From contig JAUXXN010000187.1 in assembly GCA_030684755.1 (NCBI GenBank), positions 1-7,081 on the forward strand: a stretch of DNA of 7,081 nt, in the 5' to 3' direction. Positions within the stretch are counted from its first letter, which is position 1; each line of letters opens with the position of its first letter. This document shows positions 5,453 to 7,081 of this stretch, in pieces. This DNA is from Hydrogenophaga sp. GTDB taxonomy: Bacteria; Pseudomonadota; Gammaproteobacteria; Burkholderiales; Burkholderiaceae_C. Position numbers and translations under genes: made by a program. The notes beneath the pieces are model-generated. The model did not search any database. It was not told the DNA's origin and was given only the letters and a program-made list of their open reading frames with translations.

Positions 5453-6067
5453 ATGAAAACCCTTCAAATTCCATTTTTCACCAGTGCATTGAGCGTTGCG
5501 GTGCTGCTTGGCAGCTCAAGCGCCTGGGCACAGGCGGACGAAGCCCGCGCAAAACGAATTGCGGGCGGCTCATGTTTTCTTTGCCACGGTGCGCAAGGTG
5601 AATCGACCAGCGAGGCTTTTCCACGCCTTGCCGGTCAGAACGCCGAATACGTGGCGAAACAGCTGGATGCGTACAAGAGCGGCAGACGCAAAAGCTCGGC
5701 CATGAACGAAATGGTGGCCAAGCTCACGCCCGACGAGATGCTGGCGCTGGGAAAATACTACGAAAAAATGAGCCTCCCCCGCGAGGAAGCCAAAGACCCT
5801 CAGTTGGCCGCCATGGGCCGTTACGTTTACCACAACGGCAACAAGTTCAGCGGCGTGCCCTCTTGCGTCAGCTGCCACGGTATGAACGCTGAAGGTGCAG
5901 CCAACCTGCCGCGCTTGGCTACGCAGTTTTCGGGCTATGTCCACACCCAGTTGAAACTGTTCAACAAACGCGACCGCACCAACGACAACGTGGTGATGCA
6001 TGTGGTGGCGGAAAAGATGACGGAGCTGGAAATGGCTGCGGTGGCGGAATACGTCAGTAGCAAATAA
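5453..6067 (+). CDS. Dihaem cytochrome c4
   Basis: This is a 204-residue periplasmic cytochrome with two similar class I haem domains. A Sec signal peptide covers residues 1-26 (AWA cleavage). Domain 1 has CFLCH (41-45) and a likely axial Met84 (SAMNEM). Domain 2 has CVSCH (138-142) and a likely axial Met182 (VVMHVV). Both domains show the FPRLAGQ / LPRLATQ motif typical of cytochrome c4. This family carries electrons to cbb3 or other terminal oxidases. Beside fccAB it probably takes electrons from sulfide oxidation, or stands in for the dihaem FccA; both are inferences. The ATG has AAAGG 7 nt upstream. A strong terminator lies between fccB and this gene and leaves only 30 nt for a promoter, so expression depends on read-through or on a promoter overlapping the terminator. 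Confidence 0.9.
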   Translation: MKTLQIPFFTSALSVAVLLGSSSAWAQADEARAKRIAGGSCFLCHGAQGESTSEAFPRLAGQNAEYVAKQLDAYKSGRRKSSAMNEMVAKLTPDEMLALGKYYEKMSLPREEAKDPQLAAMGRYVYHNGNKFSGVPSCVSCHGMNAEGAANLPRLATQFSGYVHTQLKLFNKRDRTNDNVVMHVVAEKMTELEMAAVAEYVSSK

Positions 6068-6072
6068 AGGTT

Positions 6073-6134
6073 CCCCCTGCGCCGCTGTGCGGCTTCCCCC
6101 CAGGGGGACCACGCCCTTGGACCGGCGAAGCCGG
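6073..6134. repeat. Hairpin-rich REP-like intergenic repeat
   Basis: CCCCCT (6073-6078) and AGGGGG (6102-6107) enclose a second hairpin, GCCGC-TGT-GCGGC (6081-6093). A third hairpin, CCGGC-GAA-GCCGG (6122-6134), follows. The nested C-tract/G-tract layout right after a stop codon resembles dispersed intergenic repeats that I recall as abundant in Comamonadaceae genomes. It may help terminate or stabilise the cytochrome c4 transcript. Confidence 0.6.
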
Positions 6135-6158
6135 ATCTTCGGCGTGTGCTTGGGTAAC

Positions 6159-6179
6159 GCCCCTCCGTGGCCAAGGGGC
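6159..6179. terminator. Possible weak terminator hairpin between convergent genes
   Basis: GCCCCT (6159-6164) pairs with AGGGGC (6174-6179) around a 9-nt loop. On the plus strand TTGTCGCTTTC follows, a poor T run; on the minus strand no T run follows. It lies between the ends of cytochrome c4 and the aldolase gene, where a shared terminator would be expected. Confidence 0.25.
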
Positions 6180-6199
6180 TTGTCGCTTTCTCGATCCGA

Positions 6200-7081
6200 T
6201 CACGCCACTTGGGCGGCCAGCTCACCTTTGTCGTAGCGCTTTTGCATGGTCTCCAGGCTGTACACCTGCGTGATCTTGCTCGCCATGCCTGCGGCGCCGA
6301 AGGCTTCGTAGCGCGCGGCGCAAATGGCTTGCATGGCCTTGGTGGCTTCTTTGTAGAACTTGCGCGGATCGAAGTTTTTGCGGTCTTCGGCCAAGTGTTT
6401 GCGAATGGCACCGGTGCTGGCCATGCGCAGGTCGGTGTCGATGTTGACTTTGCGCACGCCGTTTTTGATGCCTTCCACAATCTCTTCCACCGGCACGCCG
6501 TAGGTCTGGCCCATGTCGCCGCCGTACTGGTTGATGATCGCCAGCCAGTCTTCAGGCACGCTGGAGCTGCCGTGCATGACCAAGTGCACATTGGGAATGC
6601 GCTGGTGGATTTCTTTCACGCGGTCGATGCGCAGCACCTTGCCGCTGGGCTTGCTGCTGAATTTGTAGGCGCCATGGCTGGTGCCGATGGCGATGGCCAG
6701 CGCGTCCACCTGGGTTTTGGTCACGAAGTCGGCAGCTTCATCGGGGTCGGTGAGCAGGGAAGAATGGTCCAGAACACCCTCGGCGCCATGGCCGTCTTCT
6801 TCACCGGCCTTGCCGGTTTCGAGCGACCCCAGACAGCCCAGTTCGCCTTCGACCGACACGCCGCAGGCGTGGGCCAAGTCCACCACTTGGCGCGTCACGC
6901 TCACGTTGTACTCGTAGCTGGCGGGTGTCTTGCCGTCGGCCAGCAGGCTGCCGTCCATCATGACTGAGCTGAAGCCCGACTGGATGGAGCGCGCACAGAT
7001 GGCGGGCGCGGCGCCGTGGTCCTGGTGCATGCAGACCGGAATGTGCGGGTACATCTCGATGGCGGCAGAAATCAGGTGGCG
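6200..7081 (-). CDS. fba: Class II fructose-bisphosphate aldolase, N-terminus missing
   Basis: This is the C-terminal 293 residues of a zinc-dependent aldolase that interconverts fructose 1,6-bisphosphate with glyceraldehyde 3-phosphate and dihydroxyacetone phosphate in the cytoplasm. The frame is open through the right edge, so about 60 N-terminal residues are outside; the ATG at 7052-7054 is internal. Visible motifs are the CMHQDHG metal/active-site segment (fragment residues 17-23), [10 protein letters not shown], the zinc-binding VMHGSSSVP loop and the substrate-phosphate NIDTDLRMA segment. The C-terminal part fits the long CbbA-type subgroup (about 350 residues in full). It is convergent with the fcc unit and so is a separate transcription unit. 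It may serve glycolysis/gluconeogenesis or the Calvin cycle (cbbA); nothing inside the window decides this. Confidence 0.95.
   Translation of the reverse strand, partial: RHLISAAIEMYPHIPVCMHQDHGAAPAICARSIQSGFSSVMMDGSLLADGKTPASYEYNVSVTRQVVDLAHACGVSVEGELGCLGSLETGKAGEEDGHGAEGVLDHSSLLTDPDEAADFVTKTQVDALAIAIGTSHGAYKFSSKPSGKVLRIDRVKEIHQRIPNVHLVMHGSSSVPEDWLAIINQYGGDMGQTYGVPVEEIVEGIKNGVRKVNIDTDLRMASTGAIRKHLAEDRKNFDPRKFYKEATKAMQAICAARYEAFGAAGMASKITQVYSLETMQKRYDKGELAAQVA

Noticed and set aside
6167..6967. A 266-codon plus-strand open frame opposite the aldolase gene
   Set aside because: Antisense shadow of a well-conserved aldolase; Ala/His/Val-rich with no recognised features.
7052..7054. ATG as the start of the aldolase gene
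   Set aside because: The frame stays open to the edge of the window and nine further in-frame codons are visible, just upstream of the conserved CMHQDHG motif. It is an internal Met in a truncated gene.
1..7081. CRISPR arrays, insertion sequences, tRNA or rRNA genes
   Set aside because: No regularly spaced repeats, transposase-like frames, terminal inverted repeats or cloverleaf-like sequences were seen.

Overview
The window looks like a chromosomal segment of a sulfur-oxidising betaproteobacterium. I infer the family Comamonadaceae (Rhodoferax, Polaromonas, Hydrogenophaga or Acidovorax type) from three things: GC-rich coding sequence, the sox gene order, and a C- and G-tract hairpin repeat after the last plus-strand gene that I recall as common in that family. 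The genus cannot be read from the sequence alone.

The left half (1-3429) is a minus-strand sox operon, read right to left. It starts with an ArsR-family repressor (soxR-like, GTG start). Next come soxC, the molybdenum subunit of sulfane dehydrogenase, and soxD, its dihaem cytochrome subunit. Then come a small monohaem cytochrome c that closely resembles the C-terminal haem domain of SoxD, and the first 35 codons of soxY, which runs off the left edge. The soxR/soxC and soxC/soxD junctions overlap by 8 and 1 nt, so these genes are probably translationally coupled. A strong 9-bp hairpin lies between soxD and the small cytochrome gene.

The centre (3430-3783) is a divergent control region of about 350 bp. 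Its clearest feature is a perfect FNR/Anr-type site (TTGAT-TTTC-ATCAA, extended to 7-bp arms) just upstream of soxR. There are also an AT-rich imperfect dyad that could be an ArsR operator and a perfect 12-bp palindrome nearer the plus-strand genes.

The right half carries a plus-strand sulfide-oxidation unit: a small monohaem cytochrome (fccA-like), a flavocytochrome c sulfide dehydrogenase flavoprotein (fccB-like, with Tat motif and possible lipobox), an intrinsic terminator, and a dihaem cytochrome c4. A hairpin-rich spacer follows. A convergent minus-strand class II fructose-bisphosphate aldolase gene (fba/cbbA-like) lacks its N-terminus at the right edge.

Together the genes describe periplasmic oxidation of reduced sulfur. 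FccAB would oxidise sulfide to sulfur or polysulfide. The Sox system would oxidise thiosulfate or sulfane sulfur on SoxY, with SoxCD removing six electrons. The c-type cytochromes would pass electrons to terminal oxidases. Because soxCD is present, complete oxidation to sulfate is expected. I see no wholly new system. The most useful leads are the FNR-type box in the sox/fcc divergent promoter region, the SoxD-domain paralogue, the terminator inside the fcc unit, and the lipobox in FccB.
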